Part shown: positions 31,227 to 40,584 of the stretch, piece after piece
Layout: every line of letters starts with the position of its first letter
Numbering within the stretch: the first letter of the stretch is position 1
Origin: Paraburkholderia sejongensis
GTDB taxonomy: Bacteria > Pseudomonadota > Gammaproteobacteria > Burkholderiales > Burkholderiaceae
NCBI RefSeq assembly: GCF_020880815.1
Contig: NZ_JAJITD010000002.1
Span: 62,001 to 126,000, forward strand
Length of the DNA: 64,000 nucleotides
Direction: 5' to 3'
Made by a program: the position numbers and the translations under genes
Notes under the pieces: generated by a model
What the model saw: only the letters and a program-made list of their open reading frames with translations
Told to the model about the DNA's origin: nothing
Database searches by the model: none

Positions 31227-31537
31227 CCACCAAGCAGATCGAAGTCTCGATTCTCGAAGTACCGTATCGTCTCGCCTGCTCGGCGGAAACCGAAGGCGCG
31301 CTGCTCGAAGCGGTCGCGCGCGTCGATGCGGAAATGAAGAAGATCCGCAGCAATAGCAACGTGCGCGGCACGGATCGCATTGCAGTAATGGCTGCGCTGT
31401 CGCTGGCATCGGAACTGCTTAAGCTGCAAAACAGCGTACGTCACGGAGAAGCATTTCCCGCTGAAGAAATCCGGCGTACAATGCAGCAAATGAACGAACA
31501 GCTAGGTACTGTGATTGAGCAGTACAGCTTGCAGTAA
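31223..31537 (+). CDS. zapA: Cell division protein ZapA
   Basis: ZapA binds and bundles FtsZ at midcell. The 104 residues fit the family: IEVSILEVPYRLACSAE near 6-22 forms the N-terminal FtsZ-binding domain, and the C-terminal part (about 50-104) is a helical coiled-coil tetramerisation region with DRIAVMAALSLASELL. It follows a ZapB-like gene and precedes the 6S RNA gene, the same zapA-ssrS order found in many proteobacteria. Confidence 0.93.
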   Translation: MTTKQIEVSILEVPYRLACSAETEGALLEAVARVDAEMKKIRSNSNVRGTDRIAVMAALSLASELLKLQNSVRHGEAFPAEEIRRTMQQMNEQLGTVIEQYSLQ

Positions 31538-31689
31538 ATAAGTCGCTGACCGGTTTCGCACCGGTCCCGCACTTAAGCAGATTTAATGAAGTGGCCTCGA
31601 ACGCGGTGCTGTGAAGTGAATGAATAGTTCGTGGCAAACGTTTGAGTTCAGTCGTAAAGTTGAATGGTTGTTGCTTTATCGGTTTAGCT

Positions 31690-31864
31690 TCCCTGCCTGG
31701 TTCGCCAAGGTCATATATTCCTTGAACCAATGCCATGTGCACGGTTGCGGAAATTTGTAGCACGGGTGTGCGCGTCACTCTGTCTGATGTACCCGAAGTG
31801 TTGCTAACTGCGACCAATTCTGAACCCTCGGTTCAGGATGCCGGCCTAGCGGCTAAGGCGGGGA
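31690..31864 (+). ncRNA. ssrS: 6S RNA
   Basis: 6S RNA mimics an open promoter and holds the sigma-70 RNA polymerase in stationary phase. Three facts support the call. It lies directly after zapA, the usual ssrS position. Its ends pair in a 9-bp closing stem (TCCCTGCCT at 31690-31698 with AGGCGGGGA at 31856-31864, one G-U). It holds the blocks CCTTGAACC and TGAACCCTCGGTTCA in the expected part of the molecule. Length is about 175-180 nt. Exact ends could differ by a few bases. A strong terminator follows 10 bp later. Confidence 0.88.
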
Positions 31865-31874
31865 CCTTATCTGG

Positions 31875-31910
31875 AACGGCGTCGGACTTCGGTTCGATGC
31901 CGTTTTTCTT
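31875..31910 (+). terminator. Rho-independent terminator after 6S RNA
   Basis: A 13-bp stem (arms 31875-31887 and 31892-31904, two G-U pairs) with a TTCG loop is followed by a T-rich run. It isolates 6S RNA from the EVE gene. Confidence 0.88.
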
Positions 31911-31973
31911 TGGGCGCCCGTTTTTTGCGTGTCGCTCAATCTTTTACCGTTCATCCACCATCCAATTCGATTC

Positions 31974-32432
31974 ATGCGCTACTGGCTGATGAAGTCCGAA
32001 CCGGACGAAGCAAGCATCGACGATCTCGCCAACGCACCGCATCGCACACTGCCGTGGACCGGTGTGCGCAATTACCAGGCGCGCAATTTCATGCGCGACA
32101 CAATGCAGATCGGCGACGGCGTGCTGTTCTATCACTCCAGTTGTCCCGAGCCCGGCATCGCGGGACTCGCGGAAGTCGCGTCGACCGCTTATCCGGACCC
32201 GACCCAGTTCGATAAAAAGAGCCCGTATTACGACGCGAAATCGTCGCCGGAAACACCGCGCTGGATGCTCGTCGACGTCGTGTTCAAAAAGAAGATCGCG
32301 CTGATTCCACTGGCCGCGCTGCGCGAGCATCCGCAATTGCAGGACATGCGCGTGCTGGCCAAGGGCAACCGGCTGTCGATCACGCCGGTCACCGCAGCCG
32401 AATGGCGCTTCATCACCAAAGAGCTTGCCTGA
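31974..32432 (+). CDS. EVE domain-containing protein
   Basis: This is a 152-residue EVE-domain (PUA/YTH-like) protein. Typical features are YWLMKSEPDEASIDDL at the start, GVRNYQARNFMRD near 30-42, and GVLFYHSSC near 49-57. Such domains are thought to bind modified bases in DNA or RNA; the target here is unknown. The ATG is chosen from the family N-terminus; there is no strong ribosome-binding site, so a short 5' leader or leaderless message is possible. Its neighbour is 6S RNA, where many proteobacteria have ygfA instead. Confidence 0.9.
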   Translation: MRYWLMKSEPDEASIDDLANAPHRTLPWTGVRNYQARNFMRDTMQIGDGVLFYHSSCPEPGIAGLAEVASTAYPDPTQFDKKSPYYDAKSSPETPRWMLVDVVFKKKIALIPLAALREHPQLQDMRVLAKGNRLSITPVTAAEWRFITKELA

Positions 32433-32591
32433 ACGAGCGCGTCGCCGCGCGGCCGCCTCGCGTGCGCGGCGACGCGCTTTCGTGCGATGGGCCCCCTGCA
32501 ACCGCACTCCCGCAACCGCACTCCCGCGTCGCGCTCGCTGCGCGGCGCTAGCGTCAAACCTGCACCACCTGCTCAACCAAGGAGTCCAGTA

Positions 32592-33317
32592 ATGATGAAA
32601 AAAACCGCACGCGCGCTCGCATTGGCTTTCGCCTGTACCGCGCCGGTCGCACTTGCGTTGGCGCCGCCCGTCGCGCGAGCGCAGAGCGTGATGCCGCAGC
32701 CGTCCGGCGTGCTGTCGCTCAATGCGCAGGCGAGTGCCGAAGTGCCGCAGGACGTCGTCGAGATCACGCTGTTTTACGAGCAGGAAGCGAGCGATCCGTC
32801 GACGCTGACCGCGACGCTGAACCAGCGCGCGGATGCGGCAATGCAAAAAGCGCGCGGCGTGAGCGGCGTGACCGCGCGCTCGGGCGCGTTCTCGATCTTC
32901 CCGTCGACCGATCGCGACGGACGCATTTCCGCGTGGCGCGGCCGCACGGAAGTCGTGCTCGAATCGCGCGATTTCGCGGCGGCATCGAAACTCGCCGCGC
33001 AGATGGCATCGATCATGCAGGTCGGCAACGTGCACTTCTCGCTGTCTCCGGAAGCGCAGCGCGCCGCCGAGCAGCGCATCACCGGCGACGCGATCAAGTC
33101 GTTTCGCGAGCAGGCCGCAGCGTCGGCGCAGGCGTTCGGCTTTAGCGGTTATTCGATTCGCGAGGTCAACGTCAATCACAGCGGCGCGATGCCGCGTCCG
33201 GTGATGATGATGAGCGCGCGCGCGATGGGCGCCGACGCGAAGATGGCGCAGATGCCGCTCGAAGGCGGCACCACGACGGTGACGGTCAATGTGTCGGGGT
33301 CGGTGCAGATGAAGTGA
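32592..33317 (+). CDS. SIMPL domain (DUF541) secreted protein
   Basis: This is a 241-residue exported protein with signal peptide (1-30, cleavage likely after ARAQ or nearby) and a SIMPL/DUF541 domain: LNAQASAEVPQDVVEITLFYE near 43-63, and TTTVTVNVSGSVQMK at the C-terminus. Family members are periplasmic or outer-membrane associated; their function is poorly known and some are linked to oxidative stress. AAGGAG lies upstream of the ATG. A bidirectional terminator separates it from lgt. Confidence 0.88.
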   Translation: MMKKTARALALAFACTAPVALALAPPVARAQSVMPQPSGVLSLNAQASAEVPQDVVEITLFYEQEASDPSTLTATLNQRADAAMQKARGVSGVTARSGAFSIFPSTDRDGRISAWRGRTEVVLESRDFAAASKLAAQMASIMQVGNVHFSLSPEAQRAAEQRITGDAIKSFREQAAASAQAFGFSGYSIREVNVNHSGAMPRPVMMMSARAMGADAKMAQMPLEGGTTTVTVNVSGSVQMK

Positions 33318-33347
33318 GGCAGGCGAGCTTTACAGCCCGCAAAAAGC

Positions 33348-33385
33348 AAAAACGCCGCGGCATGTTTCCATGCCGCGGCGTTTTT
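33348..33385. terminator. Bidirectional rho-independent terminator
   Basis: A perfect 17-bp inverted repeat (arms 33348-33364 and 33369-33385) with a TTTC loop, flanked by A5 and T5, lies between the SIMPL gene and the convergent lgt gene. Confidence 0.95.
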
Positions 33386-33403
33386 CATTGCGGGTCTCGC
33401 TGA

Positions 33404-34309
33404 TCAGCTCGCGCTGACTGCCTGCGCCGGCTCGCGGCGACCACGGCGATACGCCCACACCATCAGGCCGATGCCCGCGAGGATCATCGGCAGCGACAGC
33501 CACTGCCCCATCGACAGCCCCATTGCGAGCAGCCCGAGGAAGTCGTCCGGCTCGCGCGCGAATTCGACCGTGAAGCGCGCGAGGCCGTAGCCGATCAGGA
33601 ACAGCGCTGAGATCGCGCCCATCGGCCTCGGCTTGCGCGAGAACAGGATCAGCACGAAGAACAGCACGACGCCTTCCAGCGCGATTTCATACAGCTGCGA
33701 CGGATGGCGCGGCAGCATCCGGTATTGCGCGAACACGTCGGCCAGATGCCATTGCGCGGCCAGTTGCGGATGCGCGGCGAGCCATGCGGCGTCGTCGGGT
33801 GCGGCGCCCGGAAACAGCATCGCCCACGGCGCGGCCGGATCGGTCACGCGGCCCCACAGCTCGCCGTTGATGAAGTTGCCCAGACGCCCGGCCGCGAGAC
33901 CCGTCGGCACCATCGGCGCGACGAAGTCGGTCACCTGCAGCCACGAACGTTTGCGCTGATACGCGAACAGGATCATCGCGATGGTCACGCCGAGAAAGCC
34001 GCCGTGAAACGACATCCCGCCTTCCCACACCTTGAAGATGTCGAGCGGATGCGCGAAATAGAAGCTCGCCTTGTAGAACAGCACATAGCCGAGCCGGCCG
34101 CCGAGGATCGTGCCGAGCACGCCGAAGAACAGCATGTCGTCGATATCCTTCGCGGTCCAGCCCTGCGCGGCGACGTACGGCAAGCGCAGCCGCAGCCGGC
34201 CGACGACGATTGCCGCGACGAACGCGACCAGATACATCAGGCCGTACCAGCGCACGGCGAGCGGCCCCAGATGAATGGCGACGGGGTCGAAATTGGGGTG
34301 AATGAGCAT
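33404..34309 (-). CDS. lgt: Phosphatidylglycerol--prolipoprotein diacylglyceryl transferase
   Basis: Lgt is an inner-membrane enzyme that adds diacylglycerol to the lipobox Cys of prolipoproteins, the first maturation step for lipoproteins such as those in this window. The 301 residues have seven or so membrane segments. Family signatures are MSFHGGFLG near 99-107, the Lgt signature [14 protein letters not shown] near 141-154, [13 protein letters not shown] near 200-212, and EFAREPD near 249-255. The gene is followed by a terminator and preceded by a LysR gene on the same strand 179 bp upstream. Confidence 0.97.
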   Translation of the reverse strand: MLIHPNFDPVAIHLGPLAVRWYGLMYLVAFVAAIVVGRLRLRLPYVAAQGWTAKDIDDMLFFGVLGTILGGRLGYVLFYKASFYFAHPLDIFKVWEGGMSFHGGFLGVTIAMILFAYQRKRSWLQVTDFVAPMVPTGLAAGRLGNFINGELWGRVTDPAAPWAMLFPGAAPDDAAWLAAHPQLAAQWHLADVFAQYRMLPRHPSQLYEIALEGVVLFFVLILFSRKPRPMGAISALFLIGYGLARFTVEFAREPDDFLGLLAMGLSMGQWLSLPMILAGIGLMVWAYRRGRREPAQAVSAS

Positions 34310-34488
34310 CGTGTAGTTATGGGCAGTTCAGGTTCGGATCAGGAAGCAATGCTTACGGTCGGATTAACGGTGCGACTCACAGGAAGTGGGTTGCGCAGCC
34401 GCTGCCCGGCAAACCGGCGCACGGTCCACGCAACCGGGCGGCAGGCATTGGACGGCGCAGCTCGCCCGGCGTTCAACGCGGCGCGCCG

Positions 34489-35484
34489 TTAGACACGCGC
34501 GGCGAGCGTCGCTGCATGCGCGCGCACGATCTCGATGAAGCCCGCCAGCACCGGACTGACCTCGTCGGTGCGCCAGACGAGACCGGTCTCGATCGCCGGC
34601 ACCGACTCCGACAGCGGGCGGTACACCACCCCGGTGCGACGCAGGTTACGCAACGATTGCGGCACCAGTGCGACGCCCATGCCGGCCGACACGAGGCTGA
34701 CGATCGTCTGCATCTGAATCGCTTCCTGGCCGACCCGCGGCGCAAGGCCGGCAACGCCGTAGCAATCCATAATGATGTCATAAAAGCCTGGCGCCAGACG
34801 CCTTGGGAAGATCACCAGCGGCGCGTCGGCGAGGTCGCGCAGGCTCACCGGCGTGTCGAGCCATTCGGCGACGGGGGCGGAATCGGCAGCGGGATCGGCA
34901 GCGGCTCCGCGCGCGCCGCCCCCTTGCTCCAGCCGCGCCGCCGTCTCCGTCGACATCGCGATCACCAGCGGTTCGCGCGCGATCGGCAGCCACGACAACT
35001 GCGCCGCGTGGCGCGACGGCAGCGGCGCGATCACGAGCCCGGCGTCGATGCGCCCGGCCACCAGTTCGTCGACCTGCACGTCGCTGGTCGCCTCGGTCAG
35101 TTCGAGCCGCACGCGCGGATGACGCGCGCCGAACTCGCGCAGCAGCAGCGGCAGCAGCCCGTAGTCCGCGGTCGACACGAACGCCAGCGACAACACCCCC
35201 GCCTCGCCGCGCGCAAGGCTCTGCGCGAGCGGCCGCAGCCCCTCGGCGGCCGCCAGCAGCCGCTGCACCTCCGGCAGCAGATCGGCGCCGACCGGCGTCA
35301 GCTCGACCGAGCGCTTGGTGCGCGCGAACAGCTCGACGCCGAGCGTCTCTTCGAGCGCGCGGATCGCCTGCGACAGCGGCGGCTGCGTCATCGACAGGCG
35401 CGCGGCCGCGCGGCCGAAGTGTTTTTCCTCGGCGACGGTAACGAAGTAGCGCAATTGGCGCAGATCGGGGATCGTCGGCAGCAT
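34489..35484 (-). CDS. LysR-family transcriptional regulator, divergent from ilvD
   Basis: This regulator has 331 residues, with an N-terminal winged helix-turn-helix (LRQLRYFVTVAEEKHFGRAA near 8-27, then RLSMTQPPLSQAIRALEE) and a C-terminal periplasmic-binding-like effector domain. A Gly/Ala/Asp-rich insertion of ~20 residues lies near 186-205. Being divergent from ilvD, it may regulate ilvD, but no clear T-N11-A site was picked out. Its start is the first ATG that gives a complete helix-turn-helix domain. Confidence 0.9.
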   Translation of the reverse strand: MLPTIPDLRQLRYFVTVAEEKHFGRAAARLSMTQPPLSQAIRALEETLGVELFARTKRSVELTPVGADLLPEVQRLLAAAEGLRPLAQSLARGEAGVLSLAFVSTADYGLLPLLLREFGARHPRVRLELTEATSDVQVDELVAGRIDAGLVIAPLPSRHAAQLSWLPIAREPLVIAMSTETAARLEQGGGARGAAADPAADSAPVAEWLDTPVSLRDLADAPLVIFPRRLAPGFYDIIMDCYGVAGLAPRVGQEAIQMQTIVSLVSAGMGVALVPQSLRNLRRTGVVYRPLSESVPAIETGLVWRTDEVSPVLAGFIEIVRAHAATLAARV

Positions 35485-35771
35485 GGGCGGGGCTAGTGCG
35501 ACTAGCGGGACTATCTGGACTATCGGGACTAAGAGTTTCTGCGACCTAAACAAGCGCGAATAATACACGCGACCCGCGGTCTGCAAAACCGCCTGCCCGC
35601 CAGGCGTCGCGGCACTACACTGAACGGATGCGCGCGCCGCGGTCGGTCGAAGCGGTACCGGGCAGCAGCCGCGGGCCGCCGCCCACGCGCATGCAACCGA
35701 CGCAGTCACGCGCCCCCGCGGGTCTCCGCGGGCCCGGCTGACGAACAGAACAGACAGACTTGGAGCCCCTC

Positions 35772-37445
35772 ATGCCCTACAACCGTCGTTCGAAAAACAT
35801 CACGCAGGGCGTCGCCCGCTCGCCGAATCGTTCGATGTACTACGCGCTCGGCTACCAGAAAGACGATTTCGACAAACCGATGATCGGCATCGCCAACGGC
35901 CACTCGACGATCACGCCGTGCAACGCCGGCCTGCAACGCCTCGCCGACGCGGCCGTGGTCGCGATCAAACAGGCCGACGCCAATGCGCAGACCTTCGGCA
36001 CGCCGACGATTTCCGACGGCATGTCGATGGGCACCGAGGGAATGAAGTACTCGCTGGTGTCGCGCGAGGTGATCTCCGACTGCATCGAGACCTGCGTGCA
36101 GGGGCAATGGATGGACGGCGTGGTCGTGATCGGCGGCTGCGACAAGAACATGCCGGGCGGGATGATCGCGCTCGCCCGCATCAACGTGCCGGGCATCTAC
36201 GTGTACGGGGGCACGATCCGCCCGGGCAACTGGAAGGGCACCGACCTGACGATCGTGTCGTCGTTCGAGGCAGTCGGCGAATTCACCGCCGGGCGCATGT
36301 CGGAGGAGGATTTCGAGGGCATCGAGAAGAACGCGTGCCCGTCGACCGGCTCGTGCGGCGGCATGTACACCGCCAACACGATGAGCTCGTCGTTCGAAGC
36401 GCTCGGCATGTCGCTGCTGTATTCGTCGACGATGGCCAACCCCGATCAGGAGAAGGTCGACTCGGCCGCCGCATCGGCGCGCGTGCTGGTCGAGGCGGTC
36501 AAGCGGGACCTGAAGCCGCGCGACATCATCACGAAGAAATCGATCGAAAACGCGGTTGCGCTGATCATGGCGACCGGCGGCTCGACCAACGCGGTGCTGC
36601 ACTATCTGGCGATCGCGCACGCGGCCGAGGTCGAATGGACGATCGAGGACTTCGAGCGGATGCGCAAGAAGGTGCCGGTGATCTGCAACCTGAAGCCGTC
36701 GGGTCAGTACGTCGCGACCGATCTGCACAAGGCCGGCGGCATCCCGCAGGTGCTGAAGATCCTGCTCGACGCCGGGCTGCTGCACGGCGACTGCATCACG
36801 ATCACCGGCAAGACGCTCGCCGAGGAGCTGAAGGACGTGCCCGCCAAACCGCGCGCCGATCAGCAGGTGATCTTCCCAATCGACAAGCCGCTCTACGCGC
36901 AAGGCCATCTCGCGATCCTGAAGGGCAACCTCGCGGTCGATGGCGCGGTCGCCAAGATCACCGGCCTGAAGAACCCGGTGATCACCGGCCCGGCACGCGT
37001 GTTCGATGACGAGCAGAGCGCGCTCGAAGCGATCCTCGCGGACAGGATCGTCGCCGGCGACGTGGTGGTGTTGCGCTATCTCGGCCCGAAAGGCGGCCCG
37101 GGGATGCCGGAGATGCTCGCGCCGACCTCGGCGATCATCGGCAAGGGGCTCGGCGAAACAGTCGGCCTGATCACCGACGGCCGCTTCTCGGGCGGCACAT
37201 GGGGAATGGTGGTCGGGCACGTGGCGCCGGAGGCATTCGTCGGCGGCACGATTGCGCTGGTGCGCGAAGGCGATTCGATCACGATCGACGCGCACCGGCT
37301 GCTGCTGCAACTGAACGTCGACGACGTCGAACTGCAGCGTCGCCGCGCCGCATGGCAGGCGCCCCAGCCACGTTACACGCGCGGCGTGATGGCGAAGTAT
37401 TTCGCGCTCGCGCAGCCGGCGAACCGGGGCGCGGTGACGGGTTGA
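35772..37445 (+). CDS. ilvD: Dihydroxy-acid dehydratase
   Basis: IlvD dehydrates dihydroxy-acid precursors of valine, leucine, isoleucine and pantothenate, using an Fe-S cluster. The 557 residues match the family. Cluster ligands are in TITPCNAG near 46-53, [10 protein letters not shown] near 122-131, and [16 protein letters not shown] near 192-207. The C-terminal motif is [12 protein letters not shown] near 469-480. GGAG lies 7 bases before the ATG, and a TTG start 12 bases earlier is not needed. Terminator-like hairpin follows. Confidence 0.97.
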   Translation: MPYNRRSKNITQGVARSPNRSMYYALGYQKDDFDKPMIGIANGHSTITPCNAGLQRLADAAVVAIKQADANAQTFGTPTISDGMSMGTEGMKYSLVSREVISDCIETCVQGQWMDGVVVIGGCDKNMPGGMIALARINVPGIYVYGGTIRPGNWKGTDLTIVSSFEAVGEFTAGRMSEEDFEGIEKNACPSTGSCGGMYTANTMSSSFEALGMSLLYSSTMANPDQEKVDSAAASARVLVEAVKRDLKPRDIITKKSIENAVALIMATGGSTNAVLHYLAIAHAAEVEWTIEDFERMRKKVPVICNLKPSGQYVATDLHKAGGIPQVLKILLDAGLLHGDCITITGKTLAEELKDVPAKPRADQQVIFPIDKPLYAQGHLAILKGNLAVDGAVAKITGLKNPVITGPARVFDDEQSALEAILADRIVAGDVVVLRYLGPKGGPGMPEMLAPTSAIIGKGLGETVGLITDGRFSGGTWGMVVGHVAPEAFVGGTIALVREGDSITIDAHRLLLQLNVDDVELQRRRAAWQAPQPRYTRGVMAKYFALAQPANRGAVTG

Positions 37446-37530
37446 TCGACGGATTGACCGACTGATTGATCGAGGGGTAAGCACGGGCGCTGGGCGCGGC
37501 CGCGGGCGGCGCCGCGCTACGCAAACACGC

Positions 37531-37565
37531 AAAGGGGCGCGCGGCCAGCCGTGCGCCCCTTTGCT
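37531..37565 (+). terminator. Terminator-like hairpin after ilvD
   Basis: A 10-bp stem AAAGGGGCGC/GCGCCCCTTT (37531-37540 and 37553-37562) with a 12-nt GC-rich loop. The T run after it is short, so efficiency is uncertain. Confidence 0.6.
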
Positions 37566-37567
37566 CT

Positions 37568-37573
37568 TATAAT
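37568..37573 (+). promoter_or_regulatory. Perfect -10 element (TATAAT) of the cytochrome c gene
   Basis: TATAAT lies 43 bp before the cytochrome start, immediately after the ilvD hairpin. The -35 region overlaps that hairpin and matches poorly. Confidence 0.6.
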
Positions 37574-37615
37574 GCGTGCACCACGAGCCGGGCCTTCGCA
37601 CCGGCGGAGACCATA

Positions 37616-37954
37616 ATGAAATCGAAGTCGTATGCAGCTGTTGCCGCCGCTGTTGCGCTCGCCGCCGCTCTGAGCGCCGCCGGTCCCGTTCATGCAGAGG
37701 CCGCCGCCGGCCTCGCGCTCGCACAGCAGAAGAACTGCATGAGCTGCCATTCGGTCACGCGCCGCTTCATGGGGCCGGCACTGCAGGAGGTGGCCGCGAA
37801 ATATGCGGGACGCGAAGACGCGGCGATCTACCTGAAGCACAAGATTCTCGATGGCAGCACCGGCGTGTGGGGCCGCGTGCCGATGCCCGCCAATACGCAG
37901 CTCACGCCCGATCAGGCGGCCACGCTCGCGGCCTGGGTGCTGACGCTCAAATAA
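37616..37954 (+). CDS. Small class I cytochrome c
   Basis: This is a periplasmic c-type cytochrome of 112 residues with a signal peptide (1-27, ending VHA). The haem-binding motif is CMSCH at 41-45, and the distal Met ligand is likely in RVPMPAN near 87-93. The size and the GPALQEVAAKY segment resemble the c551/c552 electron carriers that feed oxidases or nitrite reductases. Its partner is not encoded here. It converges with the DUF2486-like gene with only 7 bp between stops. Confidence 0.92.
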   Translation: MKSKSYAAVAAAVALAAALSAAGPVHAEAAAGLALAQQKNCMSCHSVTRRFMGPALQEVAAKYAGREDAAIYLKHKILDGSTGVWGRVPMPANTQLTPDQAATLAAWVLTLK

Positions 37955-37961
37955 GCGTCTC

Positions 37962-38429
37962 TCACGCGCGGCCCGCGTGCCGGGCCAGTTCCTCTCGCAC
38001 CGCTTCACGAACCCAGCCGCTCAGCTCGGCTTCGACCACACGTGCGACTTCGCGCGTAACTCGCGCAACCAGCAGGTTCGTGTGCTGCTGCACCGCGTCG
38101 CGACAACGCGCGTCGATCAGGCCACGCCCCTCGCCCGCGAGAAAACCTTCGAGGCGACCGCACAGGCGTTCGGCGAGCGCGTCGGCGTCGAGTTCAGGCT
38201 GAGCCGCGGCGGCTTCCGGTACGCGCGGATGGGTCGCGGCGTCATGCGCGCCCTCGCCGCCGATGTCCGGCGGCACCGTCGCGCCGGCTTCGAGCGGAAT
38301 GGACGGCTCGCTGCGATCGAACACGTCCGGCGCAGCGCTCGCGCCGGACGCATCGCCCGTCCGCGGTGCGCGGCCTGGCTGGATGATCTCCTGCAGCAGC
38401 GGAATCGAATGGTCGTTGGGATCGGACAC
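37962..38429 (-). CDS. DUF2486-like hypothetical protein
   Basis: This is a 155-residue protein with an acidic, Pro/Ala-rich and probably disordered first half. It begins MSDPNDHSIPLLQEII. The second half is charged and helical (about 80-155: LAERLCGRLEGFLAGEG, VTREVARVVEAELSGWVREAV). It has no signal peptide. The SIPLLQEI motif at the start, repeated in part as SIPLEAG near 43, and its position after holC fit the DUF2486 family of Burkholderia. The position suggests a connection to replication or to PepA, but no function is known. Confidence 0.78.
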   Translation of the reverse strand: MSDPNDHSIPLLQEIIQPGRAPRTGDASGASAAPDVFDRSEPSIPLEAGATVPPDIGGEGAHDAATHPRVPEAAAAQPELDADALAERLCGRLEGFLAGEGRGLIDARCRDAVQQHTNLLVARVTREVARVVEAELSGWVREAVREELARHAGRA

Positions 38430-38448
38430 GTGCGCTCTCCGGGTTGAA

Positions 38449-38871
38449 TCAGGCCTCGCCGCCCTGCTTGTAGTTGTTCAACGCATAACCGCGATCGCGG
38501 TAGAACCGATAGCGTTCGCGGCCGGCGACCAGTTCGTCCTGGTCGTTGCCGACCACTTCGAGCAAGCGTTCAAACCGCGCGAACTGCGCCGGCACCGTCG
38601 CGCCGAGGTTCAGCAGGATCTGGTGATGCGGGGCGGCGTCGAGATTGCTGGTCAGCACTACCGGCGTTTCAGATGCAAGCGGCGTACCCGCCATGCAGTG
38701 CGGGATGAAGTCGAGCGGCGAGAACACCCAAAGCTGCTCGTCGAAGGCCCGCAGCCGCGGCGGCTCGGCCAGCACGACGAGCGGCTGGCCCGCCAGATAC
38801 GCCTTGCGCGCGAGGCGGCACGCGTACAGCAGCGCATTGCCGACGTTCGAGTGGAAATCGATTCTCGTCAC
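38449..38871 (-). CDS. holC: DNA polymerase III subunit chi
   Basis: HolC is the chi subunit that links the clamp-loader to single-strand DNA-binding protein. The 140 residues show TRIDFHSNVGNALLYACRLARKAY near 2-25 and DEQLWVFSPLDFIPH near 44-58. The GTG at 38871 gives the family N-terminus TRIDFH; a second GTG at 38883 would add four residues. It follows pepA closely, the same pairing as in E. coli pepA-holC. Confidence 0.93.
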   Translation of the reverse strand: MTRIDFHSNVGNALLYACRLARKAYLAGQPLVVLAEPPRLRAFDEQLWVFSPLDFIPHCMAGTPLASETPVVLTSNLDAAPHHQILLNLGATVPAQFARFERLLEVVGNDQDELVAGRERYRFYRDRGYALNNYKQGGEA

Positions 38872-38935
38872 CGGCTGCTCCACTGCGCGTGTCGCCTCAG
38901 TTGCCGCGCGCGGTGCGCGCGCTTACCGCTAACCA

Positions 38936-40447
38936 TCATTGCCCGGCGCGGTCGATCAGGAACTGCGCGAGCAACGGCACCGGCCGGCCGGTCGCGCCCT
39001 TGGCCGCGCCGCTCTTCCACGCGGTGCCCGCGATGTCGAGGTGGGCCCACGGATAAGCATCCGTGAAGCGCGACAGGAAGCAGGCGGCCGTCACGCTGCC
39101 CGCCGGCCGTCCGCCGATGTTCGCGACATCCGCGAAGTTCGACTTCAACTGGTCCTGGTATTCGTCGTCGAGCGGCAGACGCCATGCCGGGTCCGACGCC
39201 TCGCGCGACGCGTCCAGCAGCTCGCCCGCGAGCGCGTCGTCCTTCGAGAACAGGCCGCTGTTGTGATGGCCGAGCGCGATGATGCACGCGCCGGTCAGCG
39301 TCGCGATGTCGATCACCGCAGCCGGCTTGAAGCGCTCCGCGTAGGTGAGCGCGTCGCACAGGATCAGCCGGCCTTCGGCGTCGGTGTTGAGCACCTCGAT
39401 CGTGATGCCCTTCATGCTGGTGACGATATCGCCCGGCTTGGTCGCGGTGCCAGACGGCATGTTCTCGACCGCCGGAATGATGCCGACCACGTTGATCTTC
39501 AGACCCATCTCGGCGACCGCGCGCAGCGTGCCGAGCACCGAGCCCGCGCCGCACATGTCGTACTTCATCTCGTCCATGCCCTCGCCCGGCTTCAGCGAGA
39601 TGCCGCCGGTGTCGAACGTGACGCCCTTGCCGACCAGCACCACCGGCGCGGCCTTCGCGGCGCCGCCCTGGTACTGCAGCACGATGAACTGGGCCGGCTC
39701 GACCGCGCCCGCGGTGACCGACAGGAACGAGCCCATCTTCAGCGCTTCGCATTGCTTCTCGCCGAGCACCTCGACCTTCAGCTTCCAGTCTTTCGCGAGC
39801 TTCTTCGCGGTGTTCGCCAGATAGGTCGGCGTGCAGACGTTGCTCGGCAGATTGCCCAGGTCGCGCGTGAGGTCCATCCCGTTGGCGAGCGCGGCGCCCT
39901 GCTTCGCGGCGAGCTTGGCGGCTTTTTCGTCGCCGGTGGCGACGCTGAACACGATGCGCTTGAGCGCGCGCGGCGTGTTGTCCGGCTTGCTCTTCATCTG
40001 CGTGAAGCGGTAGGTCAGCTCGCGCAGCGCGAGGACCGCGGCGCGCACGGCCCAGTCGGAGCCGCGTTCGAGCACCGGCAGTTGCGCGAGCGTGAAAGTG
40101 ACCTGCACGATCTTCGTGCCGAGCAGCGCGCGCCATGCGGCACGCACCGCTTCGCCGTACGCCTTCTGGCTGAAAGCGTCCTGTTTGCCGAGGCCGACCA
40201 GCAGCACGCGCGATGCGCCAATGCCCTGCACTTCATGCAGGAACAACGTGGTGCCGGCTTTGCCGTCCATGTCGCCTGCCTTGATGACGCGCGTGAGCAG
40301 CCCTTTGGTGGCCTCGTCGATCTCCAGCGCCGCGCCCGACAGCGTTTGCGACTCGAACACGCCGATCACGATGCAATCGGATTTGCCGGTCAGGAAACCG
40401 TTCGTCGAGCCTTTGGTCCAATCACAGGCTTTTATGCTAAAGTCCAT
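38936..40447 (-). CDS. pepA: Leucyl aminopeptidase (M17)
   Basis: PepA is a cytoplasmic, hexameric two-metal aminopeptidase that removes N-terminal residues from peptides; in E. coli it also binds DNA. The 503 residues end with the catalytic domain: [19 protein letters not shown] near 256-274 (metal-binding Lys and Asp), MKYDMCGAG near 279-287, and [10 protein letters not shown] near 339-348 (family signature). GAGGA precedes the ATG. It is divergent from lptF across 137 bp and leads pepA-holC-DUF2486. Confidence 0.97.
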   Translation of the reverse strand: MDFSIKACDWTKGSTNGFLTGKSDCIVIGVFESQTLSGAALEIDEATKGLLTRVIKAGDMDGKAGTTLFLHEVQGIGASRVLLVGLGKQDAFSQKAYGEAVRAAWRALLGTKIVQVTFTLAQLPVLERGSDWAVRAAVLALRELTYRFTQMKSKPDNTPRALKRIVFSVATGDEKAAKLAAKQGAALANGMDLTRDLGNLPSNVCTPTYLANTAKKLAKDWKLKVEVLGEKQCEALKMGSFLSVTAGAVEPAQFIVLQYQGGAAKAAPVVLVGKGVTFDTGGISLKPGEGMDEMKYDMCGAGSVLGTLRAVAEMGLKINVVGIIPAVENMPSGTATKPGDIVTSMKGITIEVLNTDAEGRLILCDALTYAERFKPAAVIDIATLTGACIIALGHHNSGLFSKDDALAGELLDASREASDPAWRLPLDDEYQDQLKSNFADVANIGGRPAGSVTAACFLSRFTDAYPWAHLDIAGTAWKSGAAKGATGRPVPLLAQFLIDRAGQ

Positions 40448-40584
40448 CGCGCTTGTCCTCGGATAAAATCTGGGCTTAGGATGAAAGCCGCAATTATCCG
40501 CTATTTTTCCCGCGGCGGCTGCACCGGAGGCGTGACGGGAATGAACCCGCGCGTTGCCGTGAGCGCCCCCTCTCGTCATCAATA

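Noticed and set aside
31911..32432. Expected ygfA (5-formyltetrahydrofolate cyclo-ligase) after 6S RNA
   Set aside because: The protein found is an EVE-domain protein and carries no ygfA motif.
38871..38883. GTG at 38883 as the holC start
   Set aside because: It adds only EQP before the family N-terminus; the GTG at 38871 gives the normal start and also has GGAG upstream. Kept only as an alternative.
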